From Bacillus sp. S3 (GTDB taxonomy: Bacteria > Bacillota > Bacilli > Bacillales > Cytobacillaceae), in NCBI RefSeq assembly GCF_005154805.1, contig NZ_CP039727.1:3593501-3657500 (forward strand): 64,000 bases of DNA, in the 5' to 3' direction. Position numbers and translations under genes: made by a program. The notes under the pieces are model-generated. The model had not been told where the DNA came from. It made no database searches and was given only the letters and a program-made list of their open reading frames with translations. Shown in pieces: positions 51,599-60,937 of the stretch; position 1 is the first letter of the stretch; the number at the start of each line of letters is the position of its first letter.

Positions 51599-52048
51599 CT
51601 ATGCACCCGTACCCAGCACGTCAACCTTCTCGACAAATTCTAATTTTCGTAAGTTTGCGAGTAAATCATCGAGCTCTGTTGTCATACTCGATGTATGCAA
51701 TGATAATGTTACATTTGCCCTGCCTTGCAGCGGGATGGTTTGGTGTATCGTTAAGACGTTACAGCCAGATGCAGCAACGACACTTAACAATTTTGACAAT
51801 GTCCCGGAGCGATCTTCCAAGTGAAAGAAGAGTGAAATAATTTTCTCCTTCTGAATGGTCGAAAAAGGAAAGACTGTGTCCCTGTATTTATAATAGGCAC
51901 TTCTGCTCAAATCAACCTTTTGAACAGCATCTGCAATCGATTCTGCCTTGCCTCTTTCAAGCATGTCCTTCACATCGATTGTTTTTTTCATCGCTTCGGG
52001 CAAAACATCCTCACGGACCAAATAATATTTTTTATCAAAATTAGCCAT
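51599..52048 (-). CDS. pheB: ACT domain protein PheB
   Basis: 149 aa. N-terminal HTH-like segment ([36 protein letters not shown]) and a C-terminal ACT domain ([22 protein letters not shown]). It has been called a chorismate mutase in Bacillus but no mutase active site is seen. A regulatory role in aromatic amino acid metabolism is more likely. It sits between obg and pheA, as in B. subtilis. Confidence 0.88.
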   Translation of the reverse strand: MANFDKKYYLVREDVLPEAMKKTIDVKDMLERGKAESIADAVQKVDLSRSAYYKYRDTVFPFSTIQKEKIISLFFHLEDRSGTLSKLLSVVAASGCNVLTIHQTIPLQGRANVTLSLHTSSMTTELDDLLANLRKLEFVEKVDVLGTGA

Positions 52049-52083
52049 ATCCCTCTACCTCGTTCTCTTACAAAAAAAACTAT

Positions 52084-53373
52084 CTACTCTATAAACTCAA
52101 ATTCGAATTCCAACAATTTCACGATATCCCCGTCTTTTGCCCCGCGCTGTCTCAAAGCATCATCGACACCAAGTCCACGTAACTGGCGGGAGAAACGGCG
52201 AACAGATTCTTCACGGGAAAAGTCTGTCATTTTAAATAATCTTTCGAGTTTTTCACCTGAAAGGACAAATGAGCCATCCGGGTCTCTTGTGATCGTGAAG
52301 TTTTCAGGATCTGCCTCATGTTTATATAATACACGATTAACACTTGATTCTTCTTCTTCATGCTCAAGCGGGAACTCCGGTGTTTCCTCTAACTTATCAG
52401 CTACAGCGAATAATAACTCTCGCAGCCCTTTACGAGAAACAGCGGAAATAGGGAAGATTGGATAATCCTCTTCAAGCTGCTCTTTAAACTTTTTCAGATT
52501 TTCTTCTGCTTCCGGCATATCCATTTTATTAGCGACAATGACTTGCGGGCGCTCGGTCAAACGAAGATTATACTCTTTTAATTCACGATTAATCGTCAAA
52601 TAATCTTCATATGGGTCCCTGCCTTCAGTCGCTGCCATATCAATTACATGGACGATTACCCTTGTCCGTTCAATATGCCGTAAAAATTGATGACCCAGGC
52701 CGACACCTTCACTAGCCCCTTCAATTAGTCCCGGCAAATCGGCCATGACAAAGCTTCTGCCGTCTTCTGTTTCCACCATCCCAAGATTCGGAACAATCGT
52801 GGTAAAATGGTATTCCGCAATTTTTGGCTTTGCAGCGGATACAACCGATAATAATGTAGATTTTCCTACGCTAGGGAAACCGACAAGTCCAACATCAGCT
52901 AACAGTTTTAATTCAAGAACTACATCGCGCTCTTGACCTGGCTCGCCATTCTCAGCGATTTCCGGTGCCGGATTTGACGGTGTGGCAAAGCGCGTATTTC
53001 CCCGGCCGCCGCGGCCGCCTTTGGCAATAACAGCCTGCTGCCCGTGCTCAACTAAATCGGCAATAACCTCATTCGTTTCCGCATCCATAACAACCGTTCC
53101 AGGCGGCACCTTGACAATCATATCCTTAGAGCCTCTGCCATGCTGGCCCTTGGACATGCCATGCTCACCACGATCTGCTTTAAAATGGCGCTTATAACGG
53201 AAATCCATTAACGTCCTTAGTCCTTCGTTCACCTCAAAAACGACACTGGCTCCCTTCCCGCCGTCACCGCCGGCAGGGCCGCCATTCGGAACATATTTTT
53301 CTCGGCGAAACGCGACCATCCCGTTACCGCCGTCTCCGCCTTTTACATAAATTTTGACCTGATCGACAAACAT
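52084..53373 (-). CDS. obg: GTPase Obg
   Basis: 429 aa, 50S ribosome-associated GTPase needed for growth, sporulation entry and stress response. Domains: glycine-rich OBG fold (residues 1-157, [21 protein letters not shown]), G domain with [13 protein letters not shown] (P-loop, ~166), [10 protein letters not shown] (G3) and NKMDMPEAE (G4), and the C-terminal OCT domain (~350-429). ATG follows GGAGGA. It is 49 bases downstream of spo0B; the pair is co-transcribed in Bacillus. Confidence 0.96.
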   Translation of the reverse strand: MFVDQVKIYVKGGDGGNGMVAFRREKYVPNGGPAGGDGGKGASVVFEVNEGLRTLMDFRYKRHFKADRGEHGMSKGQHGRGSKDMIVKVPPGTVVMDAETNEVIADLVEHGQQAVIAKGGRGGRGNTRFATPSNPAPEIAENGEPGQERDVVLELKLLADVGLVGFPSVGKSTLLSVVSAAKPKIAEYHFTTIVPNLGMVETEDGRSFVMADLPGLIEGASEGVGLGHQFLRHIERTRVIVHVIDMAATEGRDPYEDYLTINRELKEYNLRLTERPQVIVANKMDMPEAEENLKKFKEQLEEDYPIFPISAVSRKGLRELLFAVADKLEETPEFPLEHEEEESSVNRVLYKHEADPENFTITRDPDGSFVLSGEKLERLFKMTDFSREESVRRFSRQLRGLGVDDALRQRGAKDGDIVKLLEFEFEFIE

Positions 53374-53422
53374 TTAATTCCTCCAGTTTTGCACATGTAT
53401 TCATATCAAACCATAAAAGGTT

Positions 53423-53950
53423 TCATCTTGGCATAAAAACTTCAAGTGCAAGTTCATTTTCAGTAAATTCCTTGACCACTACATTCACAGTTGGGTCGGT
53501 AAGGAATTGTTCAATGAGTTCCCGTTTTATTATTATCCCGCTAAAATCAAAAAAGAAACGAACACCATTTGATTGCGGTTCAATTGTAATCGATAAATGA
53601 TTTTCTTGAAATTGCTCTATTGACTGATTTAAACATAAAAAAAAGGAATTTGTCCAATTTGTCATGCCAGCGTCATCAACTTTTATTGATTCTGAATCGT
53701 GAAGTACCTCATATTCCAATTTAAAAGAAGGATTCTCCCAATTGGATTTTAATAACAAAGCAGCTAACAATGGCATCTGTAAATTAGAAAGCTTTGTTTC
53801 ATGCTGCGTTTCAATGACAATTTCATCAATGACTGCTTTTGCCCGGTCGATGCGATTTAAATCCAAGTTCCCCTTTATTAGCTGGAGTTTATTTAACCAA
53901 TCATGTCGTGAGTGCCGCAGCACTTCGACGATATCCCATTCTTTCCCCAT
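53423..53950 (-). CDS. spo0B: Sporulation initiation phosphotransferase Spo0B
   Basis: Phosphorelay protein passing phosphate from Spo0F to Spo0A. 175 aa. The helical hairpin holds the phosphorylated histidine in EVLRHSRHDWLNKLQLIKGNL (about residue 16). The C-terminal half resembles a degenerate ATPase fold that does not bind ATP. Sequence outside the helix is divergent, normal for the family. ATG follows GGGAGTG. Located between rpmA and obg as in B. subtilis. Confidence 0.9.
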   Translation of the reverse strand: MGKEWDIVEVLRHSRHDWLNKLQLIKGNLDLNRIDRAKAVIDEIVIETQHETKLSNLQMPLLAALLLKSNWENPSFKLEYEVLHDSESIKVDDAGMTNWTNSFFLCLNQSIEQFQENHLSITIEPQSNGVRFFFDFSGIIIKRELIEQFLTDPTVNVVVKEFTENELALEVFMPR

Positions 53951-54111
53951 ACGTACACTCCCACATTAATTGTTGGATCCTGTTTCTGATAGTATATCAA
54001 AAAAACAAACATGAGTAAGCATTTTTATATTCGAGGAGAAAAGAAGCTTTTACGAAGTAGGTTTCCTGAAGTGTTTAGTTTAGTTGGAAGATGTACTTTC
54101 GTTAGCAAAAA

Positions 54112-54142
54112 GAAAACTCTAACCAAACAGGTTAGAGTTTTC
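54112..54142 (-). terminator. Intrinsic terminator after rpmA
   Basis: GAAAACTCTAACC/GGTTAGAGTTTTC perfect 13-bp stem with a 5-base loop. On the minus strand TTTTTGC follows. Confidence 0.9.
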
Positions 54143-54153
54143 ATGAATGACAA

Positions 54154-54444
<291 letters not shown>

Positions 54445-54789
54445 TTATTCCACCTCCCACTTTTTGAAGGTAATCTTTATGTGCTTTCCGTACTCTGCTT
54501 CAATTCCCTGCAATGAAACGATCATTGCTTCCAGTAGTAATTGTACTTTTTCCCTAGCGGCATCTGAAAGATTTTCAGGAAACACACACTCGAGGAATCC
54601 GCCATTACCTTGAACAACCTCTGCTTTAACGCCGATTAAGACCTCAATCGCATTAACTGTTCCGAAAGAAACTGCCGAAGCTCCCGCACAAACAATATCC
54701 TTGCCATGCTTAGCAAACTGGGCATGCCCGCTCATTGTAAATGAATGAATCATTCCGGAGTCAGTACGATAAATCGTAATTCCAATCAT
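54445..54789 (-). CDS. prp: Ribosomal-processing cysteine protease Prp (YsxB)
   Basis: 114 aa. Cleaves the N-terminal extension of L27. Catalytic His is in SMTMSGHAQFAKHGKDIVCAG-type sequence (MSGHA near residue 22) and Cys in DIVCAGASA (near 34), the conserved H...C dyad. Encoded between L21 and L27, abutting rpmA without a base between. Confidence 0.93.
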   Translation of the reverse strand: MIGITIYRTDSGMIHSFTMSGHAQFAKHGKDIVCAGASAVSFGTVNAIEVLIGVKAEVVQGNGGFLECVFPENLSDAAREKVQLLLEAMIVSLQGIEAEYGKHIKITFKKWEVE

Positions 54790-54804
54790 CTATTTTCCAA
54801 CACC

Positions 54805-55113
54805 TTACGCGTTGATTTTTTCGATGACTACTTTTGTGTAAGGTTGACGATGACCTTGTTTCTTACGGTTGTTTTTCTTCGCTTTGTACTTGAAAACAAC
54901 GATTTTCTTCGCACGGCCTTGTTTTTCAACTTTAGCTGTAACAGTAGCGCCTGCAACAACAGGGCTTCCAACTTTTACAGTTTCACCGCCAACGAAAAGA
55001 ACCTTGTCAAAAGTAACTGATTCACCAGCTTCAACATCTAATTTTTCAATGTAGATTGCTTGGCCTTCTTCGACTTTAAGTTGTTTACCGCCAGTTTCGA
55101 TAATTGCGTACAT
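54805..55113 (-). CDS. rplU: 50S ribosomal protein L21
   Basis: 102 aa from [17 protein letters not shown] with AAGGAGGTG upstream; three upstream codons in frame are part of the leader. C-terminal [18 protein letters not shown] binds 23S rRNA. First gene of rplU-prp-rpmA, preceded by an L21 leader and a strong promoter. Confidence 0.97.
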   Translation of the reverse strand: MYAIIETGGKQLKVEEGQAIYIEKLDVEAGESVTFDKVLFVGGETVKVGSPVVAGATVTAKVEKQGRAKKIVVFKYKAKKNNRKKQGHRQPYTKVVIEKINA

Positions 55114-55120
55114 GAACTGC

Positions 55121-55226
55121 ACCTCCTTATAAACTCAGACTCGCCATCCCCAGGCGTCCCCGCAAATTTTGCAGAAATCTTATTACCTGTTCTGTGCGGT
55201 TGTAGCACGGGTGCTACAAACATAAC
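55121..55226 (-). ncRNA. L21 ribosomal protein leader
   Basis: The 5' UTR of rplU matches the Bacillaceae L21 leader: a 5' hairpin TTGTAGCAC/GTGCTACAA (55219-55200), then CCGCACAGAACAGG and GGGGACGCCTGGGGATGGCGAG toward the ribosome site. It is thought to let L21 (or a co-product) repress its own operon. Confidence 0.82.
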
Positions 55227-55232
55227 ATTAGA

Positions 55233-55262
55233 ATACTAACATAATTTAATGAAAAGTGTCAA
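55233..55262 (-). promoter_or_regulatory. Promoter of rplU-prp-rpmA
   Basis: TTGACA (55262-55257), 18-base spacer, TAGTAT (55238-55233) with an extended TG. The -35 overlaps the last codons of the RNase E/G gene, giving a start near 55226. Confidence 0.82.
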
Positions 55263-56706
55263 TAGCTTTTAGGGAGATATCCCGTTCATCGCCAAATTGT
55301 TTTATGATGTAATACGGCTTGGGTGCTTGCTGGATTAAAAAGTATAGTTTTAAATGAAGCAATTCTTCTAATGCCTGTCTATGGACCTCATTTTCGCCTA
55401 GAAGGGTTGCTTTTACCTCTTCGGTTGTCTCAATAAGAATGGCTTCAAAATCAGCATGACGGTGCTCTAGAAGCTCTCGCTCAAGTCTGAATGCAGTGGT
55501 TTCGGTGCTAAGGATCCGTCCCGTGCCATCGCAGACAGAACATTTTACTTGTAGTGCCTCCGAGATGGTAACTTTAGTCCTTTTTCTAGTCAGCTGCAGA
55601 ATTCCGAGCGGTGTGAAGCCGATGATTTTTGTTCTTTTTTCATCTCTGGTTAATTCAGTTTCGACAGTATCAAGAATAGCCAGCTTGTCCTGCTCGCGCT
55701 TCATATCAATAAAGTCAATCAGGACAATCCCGCCGATATCACGGAGTTTTAGCTGTCTGATAATTTCCTTTGCAGCTAGTTGATTGGTTTTGAGAACGGT
55801 ATCCAGATAATCGGACTTACCGGAAAATTTCCCTGTATTTACATCAATAATCGTCAAGGCTTCTGTTTGATCAAAAATGAGATAGGCACCGTGATCGAGC
55901 CAGACAATCCGTTTTAGGGCCTTATCAATTTCATGCTCCACCTGATTTGCTGAAAAAATGTTTTCTTTCCCGTTGTAATAGGTGTACGTCAGGTTGGCGT
56001 TGTACTGCTCAAGCATCTTTTTGATGGCTACATCATCGACAATCACTTCTCCTGCTTTCATTTTTTTTATTTGGGCCAGGATCATTTCGATAAAAGTATC
56101 TTTTTGAAAAACCAGTCCCGGCTTCTTCGGGGTTGTCTGGACGAGTTCTTGGTATTGTTGTCTTAATGTTTGCAGCTCTTCTTGGATTTCTTCGTCTGTA
56201 GAAGAGATGATAGAGGTGCGAAAAATAATCCCCTCTTCCTCCGTTGTGAGGCGGCTGCCGAGGCGCCGAAGTGCAGCTTGTCTGGATTCATTAGCAATTT
56301 TTTTTGAAACTGCTACATACCGCCCTTTAGGCATGTAAATAAGCTGATTTCCTTCCATTTCAATAATTCCTGTTACTTTTGGCCCCTTCGTGCCGGTGGC
56401 ATCCTTGTCCACCTGAACGAACATTTTTTCTCCTTGGTGAACGAAGGAAGTAACATTTTTATGTTTTTCGGAAGCAAGTACGTATGATGGGAGGCTGTCA
56501 CGGTGCAAATAGGCGTTTTTTTCTTCACCTATGTCGATAAAAACAGCATTCATCCCCGGTAATACCTTTGTCACCGTCCCAAAATAAATATTACCGACCA
56601 GAGAGCGATGTTCTGGTCGGTCAAATACAATCTGTTCTATGCGATTATTTCTCAAATAAGCAAATCGCTTCTCTCGTGCATTGTAATTGATAATTAAAGT
56701 TTCCAA
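55246..56706 (-). CDS. rng: Ribonuclease E/G family endoribonuclease
   Basis: 486 aa, RNase G-like. S1 domain near residues 35-120 (GNIYFGTVTKVLPGMNAVFIDIGEEKNAYLH). The catalytic DNase I-like domain has DVNTGKFSG (~300) and VLIDFIDMK (~340), with metal-binding Asp residues. Zn-link CSVCDGTGRI near residue 390. It lacks the long C-terminal scaffold of E. coli RNase E. Absent from B. subtilis but present beside rplU in several other Bacillaceae. The start is a TTG eight bases after GAGGA. Its promoter partly lies in the upstream repeat. Confidence 0.9.
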   Translation of the reverse strand: METLIINYNAREKRFAYLRNNRIEQIVFDRPEHRSLVGNIYFGTVTKVLPGMNAVFIDIGEEKNAYLHRDSLPSYVLASEKHKNVTSFVHQGEKMFVQVDKDATGTKGPKVTGIIEMEGNQLIYMPKGRYVAVSKKIANESRQAALRRLGSRLTTEEEGIIFRTSIISSTDEEIQEELQTLRQQYQELVQTTPKKPGLVFQKDTFIEMILAQIKKMKAGEVIVDDVAIKKMLEQYNANLTYTYYNGKENIFSANQVEHEIDKALKRIVWLDHGAYLIFDQTEALTIIDVNTGKFSGKSDYLDTVLKTNQLAAKEIIRQLKLRDIGGIVLIDFIDMKREQDKLAILDTVETELTRDEKRTKIIGFTPLGILQLTRKRTKVTISEALQVKCSVCDGTGRILSTETTAFRLERELLEHRHADFEAILIETTEEVKATLLGENEVHRQALEELLHLKLYFLIQQAPKPYYIIKQFGDERDISLKAIDTFH

Positions 56707-56738
56707 ACCTAGCGTCCTCGCTTTTCATATATACATGT

Positions 56739-56766
56739 ATTATACCCTTTTTTACGGCTGTGTTAA
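56739..56766 (-). promoter_or_regulatory. Promoter of rng, -35 within a repeat element
   Basis: TTAACA (56766-56761), 16-base spacer, TATAAT (56744-56739). The -35 is part of the 12-bp terminal inverted repeat of the element at 56756-56885. Confidence 0.68.
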
Positions 56767-56885
56767 ACTTGGCTGTTGATTTCCGCTCCAGGCACTTCGC
56801 TTTCCGCGGGCGTGACGGGGAGCCTCCTCGTCGCTTCGCTCCAATCAACAGTTTAAAAAAATCAACAATGACCTTTAACACAGCC
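56756..56885. repeat. 130-bp inverted-repeat element (MITE-like)
   Basis: Perfect 12-bp ends GGCTGTGTTAAA/TTTAACACAGCC. A nested inner repeat, CTGTTGATT and AATCAACAG, encloses a GC-rich core (TCCGCTCCAGGCACTTCGC, TTTCCGCGGGC). The core resembles an intergenic repeat I have seen in several Bacillaceae. No open frame. Flanks TTTAC and TTTAA hint at, but do not prove, a TTTA duplication. It lies between spoIVFB and rng. Confidence 0.75.
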
Positions 56886-56886
56886 T

Positions 56887-57753
56887 TTAATATAAAAAGA
56901 GAAGGTCGCTGATTTTATCGGTTAGCCGCTTTTCCGTAAAGTAAGCGTGCAGGAGCTCGTTCTCATCCAATGTGCCTGTTTCCTTGCCGCCAGCTTCAAC
57001 GATAATTGGATGCTTGCAGCCGCGTTGAAATTTTTCTAACACATGAATGAGTAAATCCTGTTCATTAGCCTGGATCGGCTTCAATGCCTGAAGACTAGAT
57101 TTTTTCCCGTAATAGCGCTCTAATAAAAATCTCATAAAGATAAAGCGCCGCTGCTTCCATTCATGATAGAGCGAGAAAAATAAGAAAGCAATCACAACCC
57201 ATACGTTAATATTAGAGGGTGCAGCCAGCAAAATGATGATTGAAAACAAGAAGAGGCTGAAAAACGAAATCATTAATGTCAAACGATGGGCACTCGGAAA
57301 AGAACTTTTTAATGATAGCAGTAAAAAGACCAGTTTTCCGCCATCCAGCGGCCAAACGGGAAAAAGGTTGAAGATAAAAATCATGACATTATAGCTGATA
57401 AATAATTGATATAAGTCCTCGGGGATTACCTGCAGCGAAAATAAGACATACGCGACCGCGACCATCCACACATGCTGGAGCGGCCCGGCGAGCACGACAA
57501 TCGTTTCTTCCTTTAACGGACGATTGCCGTGTTCATCCATTTCAGCCACTCCGCCAAACGGAAGAAGAGTAATTTTTTTTATTCGCCATGAAAAAAAAGA
57601 AGCCGCAGCAGCATGCCCCATTTCATGGATAAAAATAATCGCGAGCAGCAGAGAGACTTCCAGGAAATACCCGGTAGCAATCGATAAAGCAATCACAATC
57701 CACAGCAAAGGATGGATCTGAACATGCCGAAGTAAAGTAATAGCTCTATTCAA
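56887..57753 (-). CDS. spoIVFB: Intramembrane metalloprotease SpoIVFB
   Basis: Site-2-type protease that releases sigma-K from its pro-form in the mother cell. 288 aa with about six membrane helices. Zinc site IIFIHEMGHAAA (HExxH, about residues 40-52) and the second metal motif NLFPVWPLDGGKL (about 134-146). A C-terminal CBS-like domain follows (LKPIQANEQDLLIHVLEKF). Its start overlaps spoIVFA by eight bases. BofC and SpoIVFA keep it silent until the forespore signal. Confidence 0.93.
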   Translation of the reverse strand: MNRAITLLRHVQIHPLLWIVIALSIATGYFLEVSLLLAIIFIHEMGHAAAASFFSWRIKKITLLPFGGVAEMDEHGNRPLKEETIVVLAGPLQHVWMVAVAYVLFSLQVIPEDLYQLFISYNVMIFIFNLFPVWPLDGGKLVFLLLSLKSSFPSAHRLTLMISFFSLFLFSIIILLAAPSNINVWVVIAFLFFSLYHEWKQRRFIFMRFLLERYYGKKSSLQALKPIQANEQDLLIHVLEKFQRGCKHPIIVEAGGKETGTLDENELLHAYFTEKRLTDKISDLLFLY

Positions 57754-58534
57754 AGCGAATCACCTGAATCGGATCGATAAATGCATCGTCTTTTTTTATT
57801 GCAAAGTAATACTTACCTTTAGTCTTATCTTCACCTGTTGATGCGGAAACCGTGCCAACGACCGTTCTTTTATCAATATGATCATATTTATTGACCTTAA
57901 CTTCCTCTAAATTGCCATACCAGGTTTGCGATCCATCGCTATGCTGGACAATGACCGTTTTGCCTGAGTCGTCTTTGATCCCCGCAAAAGTTACGAACCC
58001 ATCGTCAATCGATTGAACAGCGGCACCTTTTGTCGTTTCAATCATGATACCCTGACCATTTTTCTCAAAGTTTTCAAGGATTTTCCCCATCGCCGGAACG
58101 GAAAAGTTCTCCTCTTTGACCACTGCCTTTTTTCCGGCTTGATCGTCTTCTGAAAATGGCAGCAAGGCTAATGGTTTACCGAACTTGTCTTCATACCAGT
58201 TTGAAACAGTGGCAAACTGAAAATCCTTGTCCATTTGCTTTGAAACAAAGTCCCTTACTGGCTCAAAAGTTGATGCCTGATTGCGAAATAATATGGCAAC
58301 CACTAAAAATAGGAGGACTGACGCCAAAATTTTAAAAAAGAACACTTCCTTTTTAAATAATGGATGCACCTCATCCCCACTGCCGTTATCTGTTGGGCCA
58401 ATAAAATTGTAACCGTACTTTTCATCATCACCAGGCCAAGCCACTTGGCGATCCGGTGTTTTGGTTGTTGATCCCTGCTCTTTTTTCCTCTTGGCGATTC
58501 GCCGCCGTATTTCTTCCGGTGTAGACCGCGCCAT
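57746..58534 (-). CDS. spoIVFA: SpoIVFA, regulator of SpoIVFB
   Basis: 262 aa. Anchors and inhibits SpoIVFB until cleaved by SpoIVB. Basic cytoplasmic N-terminus, one helix near residues 80-98 (VFFFKILASVLLFLVVAILF), then an exported LytM/M23-like domain (IETTKGAAVQSIDDGFVTFAG, QHSDGSQTWYGNLEEVKV) lacking the zinc ligands of true peptidases. I start at the ATG giving MARSTPEEIRRR, after AAAGGG; the TTG 11 codons upstream is less likely. Confidence 0.9.
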   Translation of the reverse strand: MARSTPEEIRRRIAKRKKEQGSTTKTPDRQVAWPGDDEKYGYNFIGPTDNGSGDEVHPLFKKEVFFFKILASVLLFLVVAILFRNQASTFEPVRDFVSKQMDKDFQFATVSNWYEDKFGKPLALLPFSEDDQAGKKAVVKEENFSVPAMGKILENFEKNGQGIMIETTKGAAVQSIDDGFVTFAGIKDDSGKTVIVQHSDGSQTWYGNLEEVKVNKYDHIDKRTVVGTVSASTGEDKTKGKYYFAIKKDDAFIDPIQVIRFE

Positions 58535-58640
58535 ACCCATCAACCCTTTTCCCGCTGTTTTGTACAAGTTTATGAAAGAGAATGGCAGAGTATGACTTCA
58601 CACACAGCTTATCCAAAATTTTATTGTGACTGAATAAAAA

Positions 58641-58670
58641 TAGCCTGTCCACTTTTACGCGGCCAGGCCA
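58641..58670 (-). terminator. Probable terminator after minD
   Basis: TGGCCTG pairs with CAGGCTA (one G-U) across a 16-base loop. TTTTTATT follows on the minus strand. It separates minCD from spoIVFA. Confidence 0.6.
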
Positions 58671-58676
58671 AATCTA

Positions 58677-59480
58677 TTAACGTACTCCAAAAAACTTCTT
58701 TATTTTTGTAAAGACGCCTTTGTTTGCTTCTTCAAGCGGCTGAAGCGGGATAGATTCCCCAAGGATCCTGCGTGCAATATTGCGGTAGGCAATAGACGCC
58801 CGGCTGTTTGGATTCATGGCAATCGGTTCCCCATGGTTAGAGGCTTTAATCACCTCTTCATCGTCAGCAACAATACCAATAAGATCTATCGATAAATGCT
58901 GGGTGATTTCATCAATATCAAGCATATCGCCGCTCTTCATCATATGATTGCGGATCCGGTTGACTACTAATTTAGGCGCTTCCATATTTCGTTGTTTCTC
59001 AATCAGGCCGATAATCCGGTCAGCGTCTCTTACAGCCGAGACCTCTGGTGTTGTAACGATAATCGCCCTATCTGCCCCAGCCAAAGCATTCTGAAAGCCC
59101 TGTTCAATACCTGCGGGGCAATCAATAATAATATAATCATAGTCTTGCTTTAATTCGTTAATTAGATCCTTCATCTGTTCTGGCTTAACGGCTGATTTAT
59201 CAACTGTTTGTGCTGCTGGCAGCAAATATAATAACCCGTCAAAGCGTTTGTCCTTGACCAATGCCTGATGGGTTTTGCACCGCTTTTCCACTACATCGAC
59301 AAGATCATAAATGATTCTATTTTCGAGTCCCATAACGACATCCAAGTTTCGAAGACCGATGTCCGTATCTACTAAGCATACTTTTTTACCTTGAAGGGCC
59401 AGAGACGTGCCAATATTAGCAGAAGTCGTGGTTTTCCCTACTCCGCCCTTACCGGATGTAATTACTATTGCTTCTCCCAC
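58677..59480 (-). CDS. minD: Septum site-determining ATPase MinD
   Basis: 267 aa. Deviant Walker A GKGGVGKTTTSANIG at residues 10-24, DTDIGLRNLDVVMGL, and switch II DCPAGIEQGF. The C-terminal amphipathic membrane-targeting helix is VFTKIKKFFGVR. Positions MinC at the poles. Follows minC by one base. Confidence 0.97.
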   Translation of the reverse strand: MGEAIVITSGKGGVGKTTTSANIGTSLALQGKKVCLVDTDIGLRNLDVVMGLENRIIYDLVDVVEKRCKTHQALVKDKRFDGLLYLLPAAQTVDKSAVKPEQMKDLINELKQDYDYIIIDCPAGIEQGFQNALAGADRAIIVTTPEVSAVRDADRIIGLIEKQRNMEAPKLVVNRIRNHMMKSGDMLDIDEITQHLSIDLIGIVADDEEVIKASNHGEPIAMNPNSRASIAYRNIARRILGESIPLQPLEEANKGVFTKIKKFFGVR

Positions 59481-59481
59481 C

Positions 59482-60162
59482 TTAATGTCCCCCTTCGAAC
59501 CTGTTTAAATTAGGCCGTAATTGAATTAAAACTTGTAATCTATCAACAATGATCTGCCGGTTCTCATCTATGTATGCGCATTCCATTTCCCGCTTCTCAT
59601 TGTTTTGGCTGTGATCCGGCGCACGATTGATCGCATCACTAATCTTAAGCTGGGTTGGTTTCATGCTGGATGCCGCGATGACTGCATCCTCATTGCCAAA
59701 GCAGCCCGCATGCGCCACTCCTTTTAATGAACCCATGATAAAGATATTGCCCCCGGCAGCAACTTTTCCACCGGGATTCACATCTCCTATTAAGAGTAAA
59801 TCACCGGGGACCTTCAGCACTTGACCAGAACGAACAATGCTAGAAACGGTTACGACCTCGTTTTCAGCCTTTAGCCGGTCTGCTTCTTCCCTTGTAATAA
59901 CATCCGATTCAATTTCATCCACCACTAAATTTTTCTTTTGGCGAATTAAGTTCTTCAGTTCTTCCCGCTGCCCTTCGGTTAAATACCGATTACCGACATT
60001 TACTTTCACAGAGATTAAGTTGCGCTCCTCCTGTGACCTGGAGTTGGCGGAAAGCTTTTGATCAAGTTCCTTTTTCAGTTCCTCAAATGAACATATATCA
60101 TCAAGATGAAGGACAAGCCCTTCCTTCGTACCTTTTATTGTAACATTTTGCCGTTTTTTCAT
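59482..60162 (-). CDS. minC: Septum formation inhibitor MinC
   Basis: 226 aa. Divergent N-terminal FtsZ-antagonist domain ([17 protein letters not shown]). The C-terminal beta-helix dimerisation domain carries the family signature [20 protein letters not shown] (about 112-131) and [20 protein letters not shown] follows GAGGTGA. Upstream is a 256-base gap containing a repeat-like element. Confidence 0.95.
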   Translation of the reverse strand: MKKRQNVTIKGTKEGLVLHLDDICSFEELKKELDQKLSANSRSQEERNLISVKVNVGNRYLTEGQREELKNLIRQKKNLVVDEIESDVITREEADRLKAENEVVTVSSIVRSGQVLKVPGDLLLIGDVNPGGKVAAGGNIFIMGSLKGVAHAGCFGNEDAVIAASSMKPTQLKISDAINRAPDHSQNNEKREMECAYIDENRQIIVDRLQVLIQLRPNLNRFEGGH

Positions 60163-60310
60163 GGAGAAATTTCACCTCATAATTAAAAAAAGCCATTTTG
60201 GAACAAGCAATTTTTCGCTTAAGAAACTTGCTTGCCGTCAACCCTATTCCGAATCAAAGTACTGACATCTAAACTTAAATTCGACATGAACAGTCCATTC
60301 TCCTTTTTTT

Positions 60311-60405
60311 AGCCGATAAGAAAGTTTTACTTTCTTATCAGGCATAAGTGCAACTACGCCTCTGCCTTCGCCTAACGGCAAGTTTTCTTTAAGAAAGAAA
60401 ACTAG
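60311..60405. repeat. Intergenic hairpin element between mreD and minC
   Basis: GATAAGAAAG-TTTTA-CTTTCTTATC (60315-60339) and GTTTTCTTT-AAG-AAAGAAAAC (60383-60403) flank GCATAAGTGCAACTACGCCT and GCCTTCGCCTAACGGC. The arrangement resembles a dispersed intergenic element I recall from several Bacillus relatives. No gene is present in the 256-base interval; either hairpin might also end the mreBCD transcript. Confidence 0.6.
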
Positions 60406-60418
60406 AGACTTCTAGAAT

Positions 60419-60937
60419 TCATTCCGATCTTTGTGCTTCGGCATGCTTTTCAAAAAGTCTCTTAAAAGGATATCCCGCAATGACAAGAAAGATGGCATTT
60501 AAGATTAGGGTCGGATAAAAACGCAAATTGATAAAGCTCTTAAAATCGAGGTTGGTTACATGGATTAAATGATCCATTTCGTAAACCCCCACTTCTAATA
60601 AGGCGATGCCAAAAAGCGATACAAGGAAGGCAATCAAAAAATTAGTCTGCATAATATGCATGATTTTTGAAATAAGATAACAAACGAATGGATAAAGAAA
60701 TAAATAGATCCCTATAATTTCGATATAGACAATATCAAACAATAGTCCAAAAATAGCTCCATAAATAATTCCCTGCTTCTTTCCAACATAAATGGTCAGA
60801 AATAAAAGAGCAGCAAATAGAAAATGGGGAGCAATAATTCGGTTCCGCCCAAACATCTCCGCCGGTGAATATTGAACAAAAAGACTTTCTAAAATAAATA
60901 AAAAGAGAAATAAAAGAGGAAGAAGGAATTTTTTCAC
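60419..60937 (-). CDS. mreD: Rod shape-determining protein MreD
   Basis: 172 aa with five or six hydrophobic segments (FLLPLLFLFLFILESLF at the start) and almost no soluble part, as usual. Works with MreB, MreC and the elongation synthases. Overlaps mreC by four bases. Confidence 0.92.
   Translation of the reverse strand: MKKFLLPLLFLFLFILESLFVQYSPAEMFGRNRIIAPHFLFAALLFLTIYVGKKQGIIYGAIFGLLFDIVYIEIIGIYLFLYPFVCYLISKIMHIMQTNFLIAFLVSLFGIALLEVGVYEMDHLIHVTNLDFKSFINLRFYPTLILNAIFLVIAGYPFKRLFEKHAEAQRSE

Noticed and set aside
53951..54111. Possible gene or RNA between spo0B and rpmA
   Set aside because: No open frame with a ribosome site and no stable structure other than the rpmA terminator; probably the spo0B promoter region, but no clear hexamers seen.
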